Origin: Pseudomonadota bacterium
Lineage (GTDB): Bacteria > Desulfobacterota > Binatia > Binatales > Binataceae
DNA length: 64,000 bases
Direction: 5' to 3'
Assembly (NCBI GenBank): GCA_021324755.1
Contig: JAJPIL010000026.1
Span: 1-64,000, forward strand
Notes under the pieces: model-generated
Databases searched by the model: none
Told to the model about the DNA's origin: nothing
Seen by the model: the letters and a program-made list of their open reading frames with translations, nothing else
Position numbers and translations under genes: made by a program
Part shown: positions 26,083 to 35,462 of the stretch, piece after piece
How the letters are laid out: the number at the start of each line of letters is the position of its first letter
Position numbering within the stretch: the first letter of the stretch is position 1

Positions 26083-26643
26083 TCAGTCCGCCATACTTTC
26101 TAAGGCACGCTGAAACTCTTTTAATGCGCTGTCGTCGTAGAGCACCAATTGAATTTGTTCGGGATAGGGGTGAGTACGCAAGTGATCTCGGATTTCGGCT
26201 AACATCACTTCGGCGCATCGTGCCATCGGAAAACCTGCGATTCCGGTCCCGATCGCCGGGAAAGCGACGGTCTTTAGTTGGCGCTCGCTTGCTATCTTTA
26301 GCGAGTTTCTGGTTGCGCTACGGAGGCTCTCCTCTGTGGTCCGCCCTCCAAGCTGCATGCTTGCGGCGTGGATAACGAAACGGGCTTTCAAATTACCGCC
26401 GCTCGTAATTGCGGCTTCACCCACCTTGATTGGCCCTATTCGGGAACACTCTTCCTGTATCTTCGGGCCTCCTTTTTTTCGTATGGCTCCCGCGACCCCG
26501 CCGCCCAAAATAAGGTCGTTATTGGCGGCATTGACGATTGCATCGGTTTCCGCCTCAGTGATATCCCCTTTTTTTAGAACTATGCGAGATCGCCACTCCA
26601 CGGAGATGAGACCCCTCCCGTCGTGTAAACCTCGATTCCCCAT
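26083..26643 (-). CDS. macro domain protein (ADP-ribose binding/hydrolase type)
   Basis: A 186-residue stand-alone macro domain. Key motifs are IVLKKGDITEAETDAIVNAANNDLILGGGVAGAI, which binds ADP-ribose, and FPAIGTGIAGFPMARCAEVML. Such proteins (YmdB/TTHA0132-like) hydrolyse O-acetyl-ADP-ribose or ADP-ribosyl groups. The first 14-18 residues precede the domain and the start may be a downstream GTG. No partner ADP-ribosyltransferase is adjacent. The upstream region is shared with the divergent ABC transporter gene. Confidence 0.9.
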   Translation of the reverse strand: MGNRGLHDGRGLISVEWRSRIVLKKGDITEAETDAIVNAANNDLILGGGVAGAIRKKGGPKIQEECSRIGPIKVGEAAITSGGNLKARFVIHAASMQLGGRTTEESLRSATRNSLKIASERQLKTVAFPAIGTGIAGFPMARCAEVMLAEIRDHLRTHPYPEQIQLVLYDDSALKEFQRALESMAD

Positions 26644-26703
26644 TCATGCTTATTACCACACGAACGAGACCGATGCCATTATACTCGCGCCGGGGAGCTA
26701 TTT

Positions 26704-28281
26704 TTGAGCCTTAACACGGGTAGCCGCAGCAAAATAGGGTCAAAGCTAGTAGCGTTGTTCTTGGCGTGCCTGTTCGGATGCACGTCTGGAATCCAGCGCT
26801 CCAAGCAAAGCGGTCGCACCCTGACCGTTGCGATCGAGTCGACGCCTCTAGCCATCGACCCTCGCTACGCGACCGACGTCATCTCTAGTCGCGTCAACGA
26901 GCTTATCTACGACTCCTTGGTTCGGCCTGACTCGCGTGGCGGTTTCGATTGTGATCTGGCGCAAAGCGTAGAGCTTGCGACGCCTACGCGCTGGATTTTC
27001 CATCTTCGACGAGGGGTTCGCTTCAGTAACGGAGCGCCGCTGAGCGCGCGCGACGTCAAGTACACTTTTGATTCGGTCCTTGACCCACGTTTCGCCTCGA
27101 TTAAACGCGGCGGGTTTGAAGTGCTCGAGCAAGTCGAAGCTTTGGACGACTTCACTGTTTGCTTGACTACAAAGAAACCGTTTCCTGCAACTTTGGAGCT
27201 AGCTGCGCTTGGGATCGTTCCTCGTAACTGGCCAGCGGCTGAAGCTCAAGCTGCTCCGCCAGGAACTGGGCCATTCAAACTCGAGAGCTTCAAGCGCGAC
27301 GACAGGATCGTTCTTGGCCGAAATCCTTATTGGGACGGTGCCAAAAGTAATATCGAGCGTCTTGTGTTCAAGGTGATTCCTGACCCTATCGTGCGCGCGC
27401 TCGAGCTGCTAAAAGGCGAAGTCGATCTGGCTGAAAACAACATTCCGCCCGAGATGGTAAAGTACTTGAGCCTTCGGCGCTCACTACAAGTCATAACAGC
27501 TCCAGGAGTTAGTTATCAGTACATCGTGTTTAACTTCCGCGACCCGCGACTTCGCGACCTGCGCGTTCGTCGAGCGATTGCCATGTCGATTGACCGGGCA
27601 ACGATCGTCAAGACGATTCTCGGCGGTACGGCTCGCCTTGCTACAGGGATGTTGAGTCCAGAGAACTGGGCTTACGAACCTGAGGTCATGACCTATCCCT
27701 ACGATCCGGTCACCGCTGAACGGTTGCTGGACGAAGCCGGCTACAAAGCGGCGCCGAACGACAAATCGAAAGTACGTTTGACGCTCGTGTATAAGACCAC
27801 CGGCGACGAGGAACGCCGTCGTCTGGCGCAGGTGTTCCAGGCGATGCTGGCAAAAGTGGGGATTCGTTTGGATATTAGAACCAACGAGTGGGCAACTTTC
27901 TACAGCGATATCCAACACGGCAACTTCGAGCTGGCCTCGCTGGCCTGGGTGGGGATCAACGATCCCCATCATTACTACACGGTATTCGACTCGAAGATGA
28001 CTCCTCCGCGTGGTTCTAACCGCGGTTCTTACGCGAACCCGGAGATGGACAGATTGCTCGAACGCGCCGAAAGCGAATTAAACCCAGAAAACCGCAGGCG
28101 CCTTTACAGCGCGGTACAAAAACTGGCAGCTGCCGACTTGCCCTACGTCTCGTTATGGTGGCAGGACAACGTGGCGGTTTTGAATCGGCGGGTCAAAGGC
28201 TTTAAACCATGTCTCAACGGAAGTTTAAGGTCGCTTGTCTTAGTAAGCTTCGCCGGCAATGACCAAGCGGACGGCAAGTAA
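26704..28281 (+). CDS. ABC transporter substrate-binding lipoprotein (peptide/nickel family 5)
   Basis: A 525-residue DppA/OppA-type solute-binding protein. The N terminus is a lipoprotein signal (LVALFLACLFGC, lipobox before Cys). Family 5 features follow: IDPRYATDVISSRVNELIYDSL, WIFHLRRGVRFSNGAPLSARDVKYTF, GTGPFKLESFK and RRAIAMSIDRATIVKTILGG. It would bind a peptide, nickel chelate or oligosaccharide outside the inner membrane. The start is a TTG at 26704. It is directly followed by two permease genes, the second permease start overlapping the first permease stop. Confidence 0.9.
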   Translation: MSLNTGSRSKIGSKLVALFLACLFGCTSGIQRSKQSGRTLTVAIESTPLAIDPRYATDVISSRVNELIYDSLVRPDSRGGFDCDLAQSVELATPTRWIFHLRRGVRFSNGAPLSARDVKYTFDSVLDPRFASIKRGGFEVLEQVEALDDFTVCLTTKKPFPATLELAALGIVPRNWPAAEAQAAPPGTGPFKLESFKRDDRIVLGRNPYWDGAKSNIERLVFKVIPDPIVRALELLKGEVDLAENNIPPEMVKYLSLRRSLQVITAPGVSYQYIVFNFRDPRLRDLRVRRAIAMSIDRATIVKTILGGTARLATGMLSPENWAYEPEVMTYPYDPVTAERLLDEAGYKAAPNDKSKVRLTLVYKTTGDEERRRLAQVFQAMLAKVGIRLDIRTNEWATFYSDIQHGNFELASLAWVGINDPHHYYTVFDSKMTPPRGSNRGSYANPEMDRLLERAESELNPENRRRLYSAVQKLAAADLPYVSLWWQDNVAVLNRRVKGFKPCLNGSLRSLVLVSFAGNDQADGK

Positions 28282-29202
28282 ATGATTCGCCATGTAGCGC
28301 AACGCCTGATCGCGCTCGTGCCGGTTGCCCTGGGCGTGGTAACGTTGACGTTCGCGCTGATCCATCTGACCCCGGGAGATCCGGTGCTTGCGATGCTTGG
28401 TGAGAACGCCACCCCCGCCGACGTCGAGGCTCTGCGCCACAGTTTGGGTTTGGATAAACCTTTGCTCGAGCAGTACGTCACATTTTTACGCCGATTGGCT
28501 CACGGAGAGCTTGGACGGTCGATCGTCACTGGTGCTCCGGTTGCACGGCTGATTGTCGAACGCTTCCCAGCCACGTTGGAGCTTGCGGCCGCGGCGATGA
28601 TGACAGCGGTTCCGCTCGCCTTTGCGCTGGGCTTCGTTGCGGGATTGCGTCCTGGCAGCGCGTTAGATACGGCGACGATGGCTTTCGCGGTAATGGGCGT
28701 ATCGATTCCCCATCTTTGCCTCGGGCCTATGCTGATGATCGTTTTTTCGGTTTGGCTTAAATGGTTACCGCTGAGCGGTCGCGACGGTATCGCACATCTC
28801 GTGATGCCCGCAATGACGCTCGGCTTTGGAATGGCGGCTATTCTCGCGCGCTTATTGCGACAGAGTCTGATTGTGGTCGCCAAGCAGGATTACATACGCA
28901 CGGCCGTGAGCAAGGGCTTGAGCGAGCAGCAGGCGATGCTTCGGCATGGGGTGCGCAACGCCGCGTCACCTGTCGTCACCGTACTCGGCCTGGAGCTCGG
29001 CTCGCTTTTGACTGGGGCGATAATCGTCGAGCAGATTTTTTCCTGGCCGGGCGTGGGTCGGCTTCTGATCCAGGCGATAGGAACCCGTGATTATCCAGTG
29101 GTTGAAGGCTGTGTTTTGGTTTTTGCCGTAACTTACGTAATTGTCAATCTCGTCACCGACTTGGCGTACGCAATTCTGGATCCACGGATAAGGGTGAGAT
29201 GA
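28282..29202 (+). CDS. ABC transporter permease (DppB-type)
   Basis: The 306-residue inner-membrane permease starts right after the stop of the binding-protein gene (TAA-ATG). It has about six membrane segments, the first at residues 10-30, and the N-terminal LTPGDPVLAMLGENATP and LGLDKPLLEQY typical of DppB. The cytoplasmic EAA loop lies near VSKGLSEQQAMLRHGVRNAASPVVTVLG. It works as a pair with the next gene. Confidence 0.93.
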   Translation: MIRHVAQRLIALVPVALGVVTLTFALIHLTPGDPVLAMLGENATPADVEALRHSLGLDKPLLEQYVTFLRRLAHGELGRSIVTGAPVARLIVERFPATLELAAAAMMTAVPLAFALGFVAGLRPGSALDTATMAFAVMGVSIPHLCLGPMLMIVFSVWLKWLPLSGRDGIAHLVMPAMTLGFGMAAILARLLRQSLIVVAKQDYIRTAVSKGLSEQQAMLRHGVRNAASPVVTVLGLELGSLLTGAIIVEQIFSWPGVGRLLIQAIGTRDYPVVEGCVLVFAVTYVIVNLVTDLAYAILDPRIRVR

Positions 29203-30011
29203 GTCGCACGTCGCATAATCTATCCTTGCCAGTCGGAGGTGCGATCGTGGCGAGCTTGGTCGCCATTGCCTTGTTTGCTCCCCTGTTTGTGACTAGGGAC
29301 CCTTTGGCGATAGACCTTAATAACGTGTTAGCGCCTCCCGGTTGGTCCCATCCATTTGGCTGCGATGAGCTCGGACGGGACGTACTTGTTAGAATTGTGT
29401 GGGGAGTGCGGCTTTCGCTGTTGGTGTCGACGATCGTAGTCGCGGTCTCCGTCGCGATCGGCACGTTGGCCGGTGGTTTTGCCGCCCTTGCCAGCGGGCC
29501 CGTAGACGAGCTTGTCATGAGAACGATCGATGTGCTTCTGGCATTTCCGGGAATTCTATTAGCGCTCGCGCTGGCGGCGATTCTGGGACCTGGGCTGTTC
29601 GACCTGGTGATCGCTCTTTGCGCTATTGGTTGGACGGGTTACGCACGACTGGTGCGTGGCGAGATTCTTTCGCTCAAGGAGCGCGATTATGTGGTTGCGG
29701 CGCGCGCGCTCGGAAGCAGCACGGGGCGCATTTTGTGGCGCCATCTGATGCCCGCGCTTATGGGGCCACTGATTGTTCGCGCAAGTTTCGGAATAGCTGG
29801 GATAATCGTAGCTGAGGCTGCTCTCTCTTTTCTCGGCTTGGGCGCTAAACCACCTACTCCCACTTTGGGCAACATGCTTGAGGAGGGACGTGCCTTTTTG
29901 TTGGTTGCTCCGAACCTGACGCTGGCGCCAGGTGCGATTATCGGGCTGTCGGTGCTCGGGTTCAACTTGCTGGGTGACGGCCTAGCCAAAGCGTTTGGTG
30001 AAGTCCGATAA
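29199..30011 (+). CDS. ABC transporter permease (DppC-type)
   Basis: The 270-residue permease overlaps the previous gene by four bases (ATGA). The first membrane helix is followed by the DppC-type HPFGCDELGRDVLVRIVWGVRLSL, and the EAA loop is AARALGSSTGRILWRHLMPALMGPLIVRAS. It forms the channel with the DppB-type partner. No DppD/DppF ATPase gene follows; the next gene is mtnA on the opposite strand. The ATPases must be encoded elsewhere. Confidence 0.93.
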   Translation: MSRTSHNLSLPVGGAIVASLVAIALFAPLFVTRDPLAIDLNNVLAPPGWSHPFGCDELGRDVLVRIVWGVRLSLLVSTIVVAVSVAIGTLAGGFAALASGPVDELVMRTIDVLLAFPGILLALALAAILGPGLFDLVIALCAIGWTGYARLVRGEILSLKERDYVVAARALGSSTGRILWRHLMPALMGPLIVRASFGIAGIIVAEAALSFLGLGAKPPTPTLGNMLEEGRAFLLVAPNLTLAPGAIIGLSVLGFNLLGDGLAKAFGEVR

Positions 30012-30087
30012 CGAAGCCGGATCGCGTCAAGCCAAGTCGCACCACTTTACCTCGAGGAAGCGTGTACTGGCAGGTACAGCGTGCCTG

Positions 30088-31173
30088 CTAGCTCGTAGCC
30101 GCCACAGCGCGAGCCGTGCCCAGGGACTTTCGGCTAGGAAATAGTTGGCGGCGAAGGACTTGAAGATTACGAGATAGAGGCTGGCGAATAATCCCCTTTT
30201 CGGTGATTATGGCAGTGACGAGCTGTGCAGGCGTCACGTCAAAGGCCGGGTTGAATGCTTTGACACCCTCGGGCGCGATCCGTGATCGATGGAACGTTAA
30301 AATCTCATCTTCTGAGCGTTCCTCGATTGGAATTTCACGACCGCTTGCGCACGTGAAATCGATCGTGGAGGTCGGGGCGGCCACGTAAAATGGTACTCCG
30401 TGACGCTCGGCGAGGACGGCCAATGTATAGGTGCCGATTTTATTTGCAACGTCGCCGTTTGTCGCGATTCGGTCGGCGCCGACGATCACGCAGTCAGCGC
30501 GCTTGGAAGCCAGGACGGTTCCGGCTGCACTGTCTACGATTACTGTCACGGGGATTCCCTCCTTGTGCAATTCCCATGCAGTAAGGCGCGAACCCTGCAA
30601 AAAGGGCCGAGTTTCGCTAGCTATAACACTTATCCTTTTTCCAGCTTCTTTTGCGGCGCGCACGACGCCTAACGCAGTGCCGTAGCCAGCCGTGGCAAGC
30701 GCGCCGGCGTTGCAATGGGTCAGCACGGTACAAGGGTCAGGTAAAAGTTCGGCTCCGAGCCGGCCCAAAGTTCGGTTGGTATCGATGTCCTCTTGGCAGA
30801 TACTCAACGCTTCTTCCCGTAGTCGACCAAACAGCGCTTGACTTTCCAGGTGCAGATTTGCACGAAGAACCCGTTCCATGCGCTCCAGCGCCCAACGAAG
30901 GTTCACCGCAGTTGGCCGTGTTTTTCTAAGGGCGGCTGCAACCTTAGCGAATTTTCGCAGTGCATTTTCACCCTCGGTTCCCTTAAGGCCGAGTGCAACC
31001 GCCATCGCCGCTGCCACACCAATTGCCGGCGCTCCTCTCACCACCATCGCCGAGATCGCGCGTGCCACAGCTCGAAAATCGCGGCACGTTCGCATCACCT
31101 CTCGGTTCGGTAAAAGACGTTGATCGAGCAAATAAACCTGGTCGTGACGCCACTGGACAGGTTGAATGGTCAT
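30088..31173 (-). CDS. mtnA: S-methyl-5-thioribose-1-phosphate isomerase
   Basis: MtnA converts methylthioribose-1-phosphate to methylthioribulose-1-phosphate in methionine salvage. The catalytic cysteine is in VLTHCNAGALATAGYGTALG and the catalytic aspartate in VIVGADRIATNGDVANKIGTY. RGAPAIGVAAAMAVAL near the N terminus and FDVTPAQLVTAIITEKGI near the C terminus also match. I start it at the ATG preceded by GGAGCAATCGG (MTIQPVQW), six residues inside the track's TTG start. No other mtn gene is in the window. Confidence 0.94.
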   Translation of the reverse strand: MTIQPVQWRHDQVYLLDQRLLPNREVMRTCRDFRAVARAISAMVVRGAPAIGVAAAMAVALGLKGTEGENALRKFAKVAAALRKTRPTAVNLRWALERMERVLRANLHLESQALFGRLREEALSICQEDIDTNRTLGRLGAELLPDPCTVLTHCNAGALATAGYGTALGVVRAAKEAGKRISVIASETRPFLQGSRLTAWELHKEGIPVTVIVDSAAGTVLASKRADCVIVGADRIATNGDVANKIGTYTLAVLAERHGVPFYVAAPTSTIDFTCASGREIPIEERSEDEILTFHRSRIAPEGVKAFNPAFDVTPAQLVTAIITEKGIIRQPLSRNLQVLRRQLFPSRKSLGTARAVAATS

Positions 31174-31261
31174 CCGATTGCTCCAATTCAAAACGACACG
31201 GATTCGGCAACAAACGCCTTCGCCAATTGCTATTTCTCTGTTTGCTTAGTAGGTGAAGGGT

Positions 31262-31639
31262 CTACGCGATACGCTCGTACAACCCACGTGCTTTGCGTTT
31301 TACCATCCCCGCCTCGATCCAGCGCGTAACGGCCGCGAAAATCTCCGAAGGCCTCTTGTTTTGCATCCCAGGGATAGCGCGAATGTGCGAGGCTTTGAAT
31401 TCTTTCGGCAGTCGCGTAAGCACGGCGCGCCAGTCCGTCCTAGCGCTGTTAGAACCCATGCTTCTCGCGACAGTAATATCGCCCGTGAGAATTCCGAGTC
31501 GCCGCTCCTCCTCGCGCAATTTCTCGAGTTCCTGCTCCTTTATCTTTATTTCCTTGCGCACTTCGGCTAGAAGCGACCGCGCCTGTTGCTGGATTTGGCG
31601 AATCGCGGAGGACACGCCGGGCCTTTCCCGACTAGGCAT
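31262..31639 (-). CDS. conserved hypothetical protein, coiled coil plus winged-helix-like domain
   Basis: This 125-residue protein has a charged coiled coil at about residues 15-50 (AEVRKEIKIKEQELEKLREEE) and a compact C-terminal part (DWRAVLTRLPKEFKASHIR...RWIEAGMVKRKARGLYERI) that looks like a small winged helix in which a basic wing could bind DNA. I do not recognise a named family. Codon use and base composition match neighbours, so it is likely real. It lies 90 bases upstream of mtnA on the same strand. Confidence 0.65.
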   Translation of the reverse strand: MPSRERPGVSSAIRQIQQQARSLLAEVRKEIKIKEQELEKLREEERRLGILTGDITVARSMGSNSARTDWRAVLTRLPKEFKASHIRAIPGMQNKRPSEIFAAVTRWIEAGMVKRKARGLYERIA

Positions 31640-32547
31640 TTGACTTTCTCCCAGGTGATTAATGTGATCGCTAGCTAATATTACTATTTTCGCTTACTGG
31701 TAATAGCTTTAGCTGATTGCACAAGCTTAATTCAACTACTTTTAACGACTGCTTATTAGTGGTTTTTACCTTTTGAAATCGCCGAATCGTGTTACGGCTC
31801 CGCCCGTTTAAGGCACCTCTCTTTAGCTTGTCGGCTCAAACGGCTTATTTGGGCGCCATATAATCTTCTCCATTGCAAAATCTCTGCTAACTTATACTTT
31901 TTCGGATGACTTTCCCCCTGTCTGAGTTGCAAACGGTCGGAAGGATTGGTTTTTTACCATGGATGCATCGAGTGTAGTTATGATCTGCCTTAGCAGAGCA
32001 TCGGCGAGCTATTGAGTAAGAAGGCAACTTTTACCAAACACGTTATATCGCCAACGAAGTACGTTTGCTGGCGAAAGCGAGTTTGGGTTCAGTCCGCTGC
32101 ATAGGTGAATTGGATTTATTTGAGTTCGAGCGTTGGTTTTTAATCGTAAACGTTCGGTTTGCGTGTACTGTGACCGCGATAGGGCGCGAGGATTTTTGCG
32201 CTTAGATCCCGCGCAAGAAGAAAACGGCCTTTGGCGCTGCTCGGCCAGTAGCGATTTAACCAGCCTCGTGGTGAATTGCTCGCTTTGTGAATAGAACTAA
32301 GGTGCAGACGAGCCCATACGACAAGCTGGTAGCGCCATTTTTAGCGCACCGCTTTTCAAAACAGACATGGCTTTTTGATCGGATTTGCATGACGCCTGCT
32401 TTTTTGTGCTAATATAGGGCATCACGGACGCCGTAGGCGTGGCTTTGTGTGACGAAGCCCGAACCCAAGTTGATTGAACGTGTTTGGATTCGCGCAGAGG
32501 CTTGATGACGCCTTCGAGCGTTGCGTGAAAGACTGAAGGAGTGTTGC
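31640..32547. other. 900-base AT-richer gap upstream of RRM protein
   Basis: The longest non-coding stretch of the window, visibly richer in A and T than its surroundings. No ORF of 60 codons, tRNA or known RNA motif was recognised. Near its end a TAATAT at about 32410 preceded by TTGCAT could be the RRM gene promoter, giving a leader of roughly 130 bases. Eroded gene remnants or an unrecognised small RNA are possible. Confidence 0.4.
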
Positions 32548-32853
32548 ATGTCTCGTAGATTGTATGTTGGTAACCTTGCTTGGGCGGTGACCGATCAGGA
32601 CCTCAAGGACCTGTTTTCGGAAGCTGGCAGAGTCAAAAGTTCGCAGGTGATTGTGGACAGGGATACGAAGAGATCGCGAGGGTTCGGCTTCGTTGAGATG
32701 GAGACCGACGAGGCGGCCGATGCGGCCATTAAAAAGTTCAACGGTCGCGAGCTGAAGGGCCGCCCGATTCGGGTCAATGAGGCACAGACGCGGGCCTCCG
32801 GCGAGAACTCTGGGGGATCGCGACGAGGAGGCTCAGGTCGCGAGCGTAGTTAG
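32548..32853 (+). CDS. RRM-domain RNA-binding protein
   Basis: A 101-residue glycine-tailed RNA-binding protein with a single RRM. RNP2 is LYVGNL and RNP1 is RGFGFVEM, so both RNA-stacking aromatic positions are present. A short Gly/Arg/Ser-rich tail (GGSRRGGSGRERS) follows, as in cyanobacterial and proteobacterial Rbp proteins that are often cold-induced. The start at MSRRLYVG has GGAG seven bases upstream; the ORF track begins nine residues earlier. The long leader would allow post-transcriptional control. Confidence 0.92.
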   Translation: MSRRLYVGNLAWAVTDQDLKDLFSEAGRVKSSQVIVDRDTKRSRGFGFVEMETDEAADAAIKKFNGRELKGRPIRVNEAQTRASGENSGGSRRGGSGRERS

Positions 32854-32887
32854 TCGTTTTTCCGTAGCCCGAACCGCGTTGCGCAAG

Positions 32888-32937
32888 CCGCCCGCGCCAC
32901 ACCGACAGGCTCTCGAGTAAGAAGTGTGGCGGGCGGG
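32888..32937. repeat. inverted repeat downstream of RRM gene
   Basis: The arms GCCACAC and GTGTGGC pair, extended by six more pairs (CCGCCC with GGGCGG) after a two-base bulge, around a 21-base loop. There is no T-run on the plus strand; on the minus strand GTTTTCCC precedes the hairpin instead of following it. It may stabilise the mRNA 3' end. Confidence 0.45.
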
Positions 32938-32967
32938 AAAACTAGCGAAGAGGCGGCAAAGGTCGAA

Positions 32968-33004
32968 GCTCTCCGGGGGGTGGGCGAAAGTACTCCCGGA
33001 GAGC
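32968..33004. repeat. perfect 10-bp inverted repeat downstream of RRM gene
   Basis: GCTCTCCGGG and CCCGGAGAGC are exact reverse complements around a 17-base loop. It lies 115 bases after the RRM stop and has no T-run. It could be a rho-independent terminator lacking the tail, an mRNA-end stabiliser or part of a small RNA. Confidence 0.45.
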
Positions 33005-33436
33005 AAAGCTAGGCTTCTCCGAGCGCTTTGTTCGTCTTGGGTAGTCGAGAGTTGCCCCGCCTAGCCCCGCTTGCGCCAACCTGACGGGTAATTTTCCCCA
33101 CAACGTTGAGCGCGCGATACTGGCCGAAGTGCTGGCGAGTCGGCCCGTGCGCTTTGAGGCCTTGGCGACGGACAGGAAGGTCCGATTCGCTTGTTCGACT
33201 GCCTTGTGCCGTGCCTTGAAACATGGCGAGTCTATTTGCCAAGTAGGACCGCTTCGGTATAGGACTGCCCCTTGCTTACGTTAGTGGCTTGCCTTGGACG
33301 CACACCGTGGTAGCGCGCTAAAATTTCTTCTTGGAAGCTTTGTTCCTTCGACATCGCCCCTAATTCGCTAGGAGGTTAGCGGGGGCGCTTGTCATAACCG
33401 TTAGTCGCGCTGCTGTAAGCATGCAGGTCTATCAGG

Positions 33437-35383
33437 ATGAGTACCGGTACTGAGCATCCTCTGACCGGGACGCTGGTGGAGTTTCTCCACGCGGGCAAAT
33501 TACACTTTGGGCTCGCGCTTAAAGAGCAAGGCGAGCTAGTGACCGTTCTCGAGCCGAGCGGTCAGCGGGCCACGGTTAAGCGCAGCTTAATTTTTGTTTC
33601 CCACCCAGAGCACAGGGCAGACGAGCGCACGTTCGAAGCTGCCTTCGAAGAGTTGGCTAAGGCGCGAGCGGAACTGGCCACTGATTTGGACTTGAGGTTG
33701 CTGTGGGAGATTACCCGCGAGCAGAGCCGCGCTTACACAGTGGCCGAACTGGCCGAGCTATACTTCGGGCGCAGCTCTACAGTGGCTGAAGCTGTCATGT
33801 GGGAGGCTCTGTTGAGCGACAACGTTTATTTCAAACGGCGTCATCTCGAGTTTTACCCCCAGCCGGAAAGCCATGTAGAGCGGGTCATCTTGCAGCAGGA
33901 GCGCGCCCGGTTGCGCAGTGAGGCGGTCCGACGCCTCGAGACTCTGCTCAAAGAAGTTCTTGCAGGGCAGGCAGAAGTAGACGCTCAAACGCGTGAGGGA
34001 CTGGTCGCAGACCTTTGGTCTTTTCTGAAAAACCCTCATGGTCGAAGTCGCGAACTGAGTGCTTTGCTTGAGCAATTGATGCCCGACGTTAACCCGTTGG
34101 AGACCGCCTATGAATTGTTGGAAAAGCTGGATGCAGCGCCACTCGAGGGGCGGTTCGTCACAGTCGGGGGTCTACCTCTGACGTTCAGTTCGGAAGCACT
34201 TAAAGAGGCGTCTTGTTCACGGCCATCATCACGACCCGAGATCGCCGAGCCCGCAGCGGTGGCTATCGACGACGAGGAGACGCAGGAAGTCGATGACGCG
34301 ATAGCAGTTGAACAGCTTGACGACGACACGTTCCGAGTAAGGGTGTTTATCGCTTTGGTCGCCGACTTCGTCGAAAAAGACAGCGCCCTTGATCGTGAGG
34401 CGGCTTCCCGCGGTGCGACTGTGTACTTGCCAGAAGCGACGATTCGGATGCTGCCGGATGCGATATCTTGCGACGCCGCAAGTTTGCTTGCCGGGCGCAA
34501 GCGGTCAGTCTTGGTTACTGAGGCAATCCTGAGTAGAAGTTGCGAGCTGTTAAAAGCCTCTATCTATCCCGCGCAAATCTCGGTTCGAAAGCGGCTGACA
34601 TACGAGCAGGCTGATGCCCTACTTTTGCAAGACAAAGGCGAGGGGTCGGAAGAACTGGCTTCCCAGCTACGTGTTCTTTATGAGCTTGCGATGAGGCTGC
34701 GCGAGCGTCGGTTGCGAGCCGGGGCGCTTTTGGTCCAGCGGCGAGAGCTCAAGGTGAGGGTAAGAGACGGCGAGATCGAGTTGCGGACGATAGACACGGG
34801 TTCGCCGTCGCGCCAGATGGTGGCGGAGTACATGGTGCTCAGCAATTTTGTCGCCGCTCGTTATGCCGCCGACAACCAGATTCCGATTATTTACCGAGTA
34901 CAGCCGCTGGCTGGTTCGGATCTAACGATTCAGCGCCCCAGACTGTCGCTTTATCCGGAATTTCATGCTGGAATCGGGCTTAGCGTTTACGCCCAGTTGA
35001 GCTCACCCATCCGACGCTACGCTGACCTCGTGTTGCAACGCCAACTTGTTGCAGTGCTCAGCGGCGATCGTCCCGTATACGGGAGCGAGGAGCTCATGCG
35101 GGTTCTAGCTGGGGCCGAGAACTGCGAAACCGTGGGCAAGGAACTCGAGCGACGCGCCAAGCGGTATTGGGCTCTCAGATACTTAGAGCGCCACTGCACC
35201 GACAGACCACTCTTAGCTCATAGCCTGCGAGGAGGTATGAGCGCAGAACTGGCCGAACTGCCGATCCGCGGGGCTCTCAAGGGCGCGCCCTCCCAAATTG
35301 GCGAAGGCCTAATTCGCGTCGCAGTTGCCAAAGTCGACCCGCTTCGTGGTCAACTTACGTTCGAGTACCTGGGCCCTGCCTAA
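33437..35383 (+). CDS. RNB-domain ribonuclease (RNase II/R-like)
   Basis: The 648-residue protein contains the RNB exoribonuclease domain from about residue 275 on. AIDDEETQEVDDAIAVE supplies the clustered aspartates that bind magnesium in RNase II. FIALVADFVEKDSALDREAASRGATVYLP and the late SPIRRYADLVLQRQL with the conserved arginine are also typical. The N-terminal 270 residues do not resemble the cold-shock domains of E. coli RNase R; they look like the variant found in cyanobacteria and deltaproteobacteria. It degrades RNA from the 3' end in the cytoplasm. Nearby RRM and RNase HII genes give an RNA-handling context. Confidence 0.9.
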   Translation: MSTGTEHPLTGTLVEFLHAGKLHFGLALKEQGELVTVLEPSGQRATVKRSLIFVSHPEHRADERTFEAAFEELAKARAELATDLDLRLLWEITREQSRAYTVAELAELYFGRSSTVAEAVMWEALLSDNVYFKRRHLEFYPQPESHVERVILQQERARLRSEAVRRLETLLKEVLAGQAEVDAQTREGLVADLWSFLKNPHGRSRELSALLEQLMPDVNPLETAYELLEKLDAAPLEGRFVTVGGLPLTFSSEALKEASCSRPSSRPEIAEPAAVAIDDEETQEVDDAIAVEQLDDDTFRVRVFIALVADFVEKDSALDREAASRGATVYLPEATIRMLPDAISCDAASLLAGRKRSVLVTEAILSRSCELLKASIYPAQISVRKRLTYEQADALLLQDKGEGSEELASQLRVLYELAMRLRERRLRAGALLVQRRELKVRVRDGEIELRTIDTGSPSRQMVAEYMVLSNFVAARYAADNQIPIIYRVQPLAGSDLTIQRPRLSLYPEFHAGIGLSVYAQLSSPIRRYADLVLQRQLVAVLSGDRPVYGSEELMRVLAGAENCETVGKELERRAKRYWALRYLERHCTDRPLLAHSLRGGMSAELAELPIRGALKGAPSQIGEGLIRVAVAKVDPLRGQLTFEYLGPA

Positions 35384-35462
35384 AATTGAGAGGGCGCCCA
35401 AGCTTAGCCAGAGTTTGGCCGAACACGACTGGCGTTTTACGCCGAAATGCTGCGTCAGCTGG

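Larger units (their letters stand above)
32854..33436. other. intergenic region with two strong hairpins
   Basis: Region between the RRM gene and the RNB ribonuclease gene. Its first 150 bases hold the two hairpins listed separately. A minus-strand ORF of 77 codons (33009-33242) shows no family resemblance. Confidence 0.4.
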
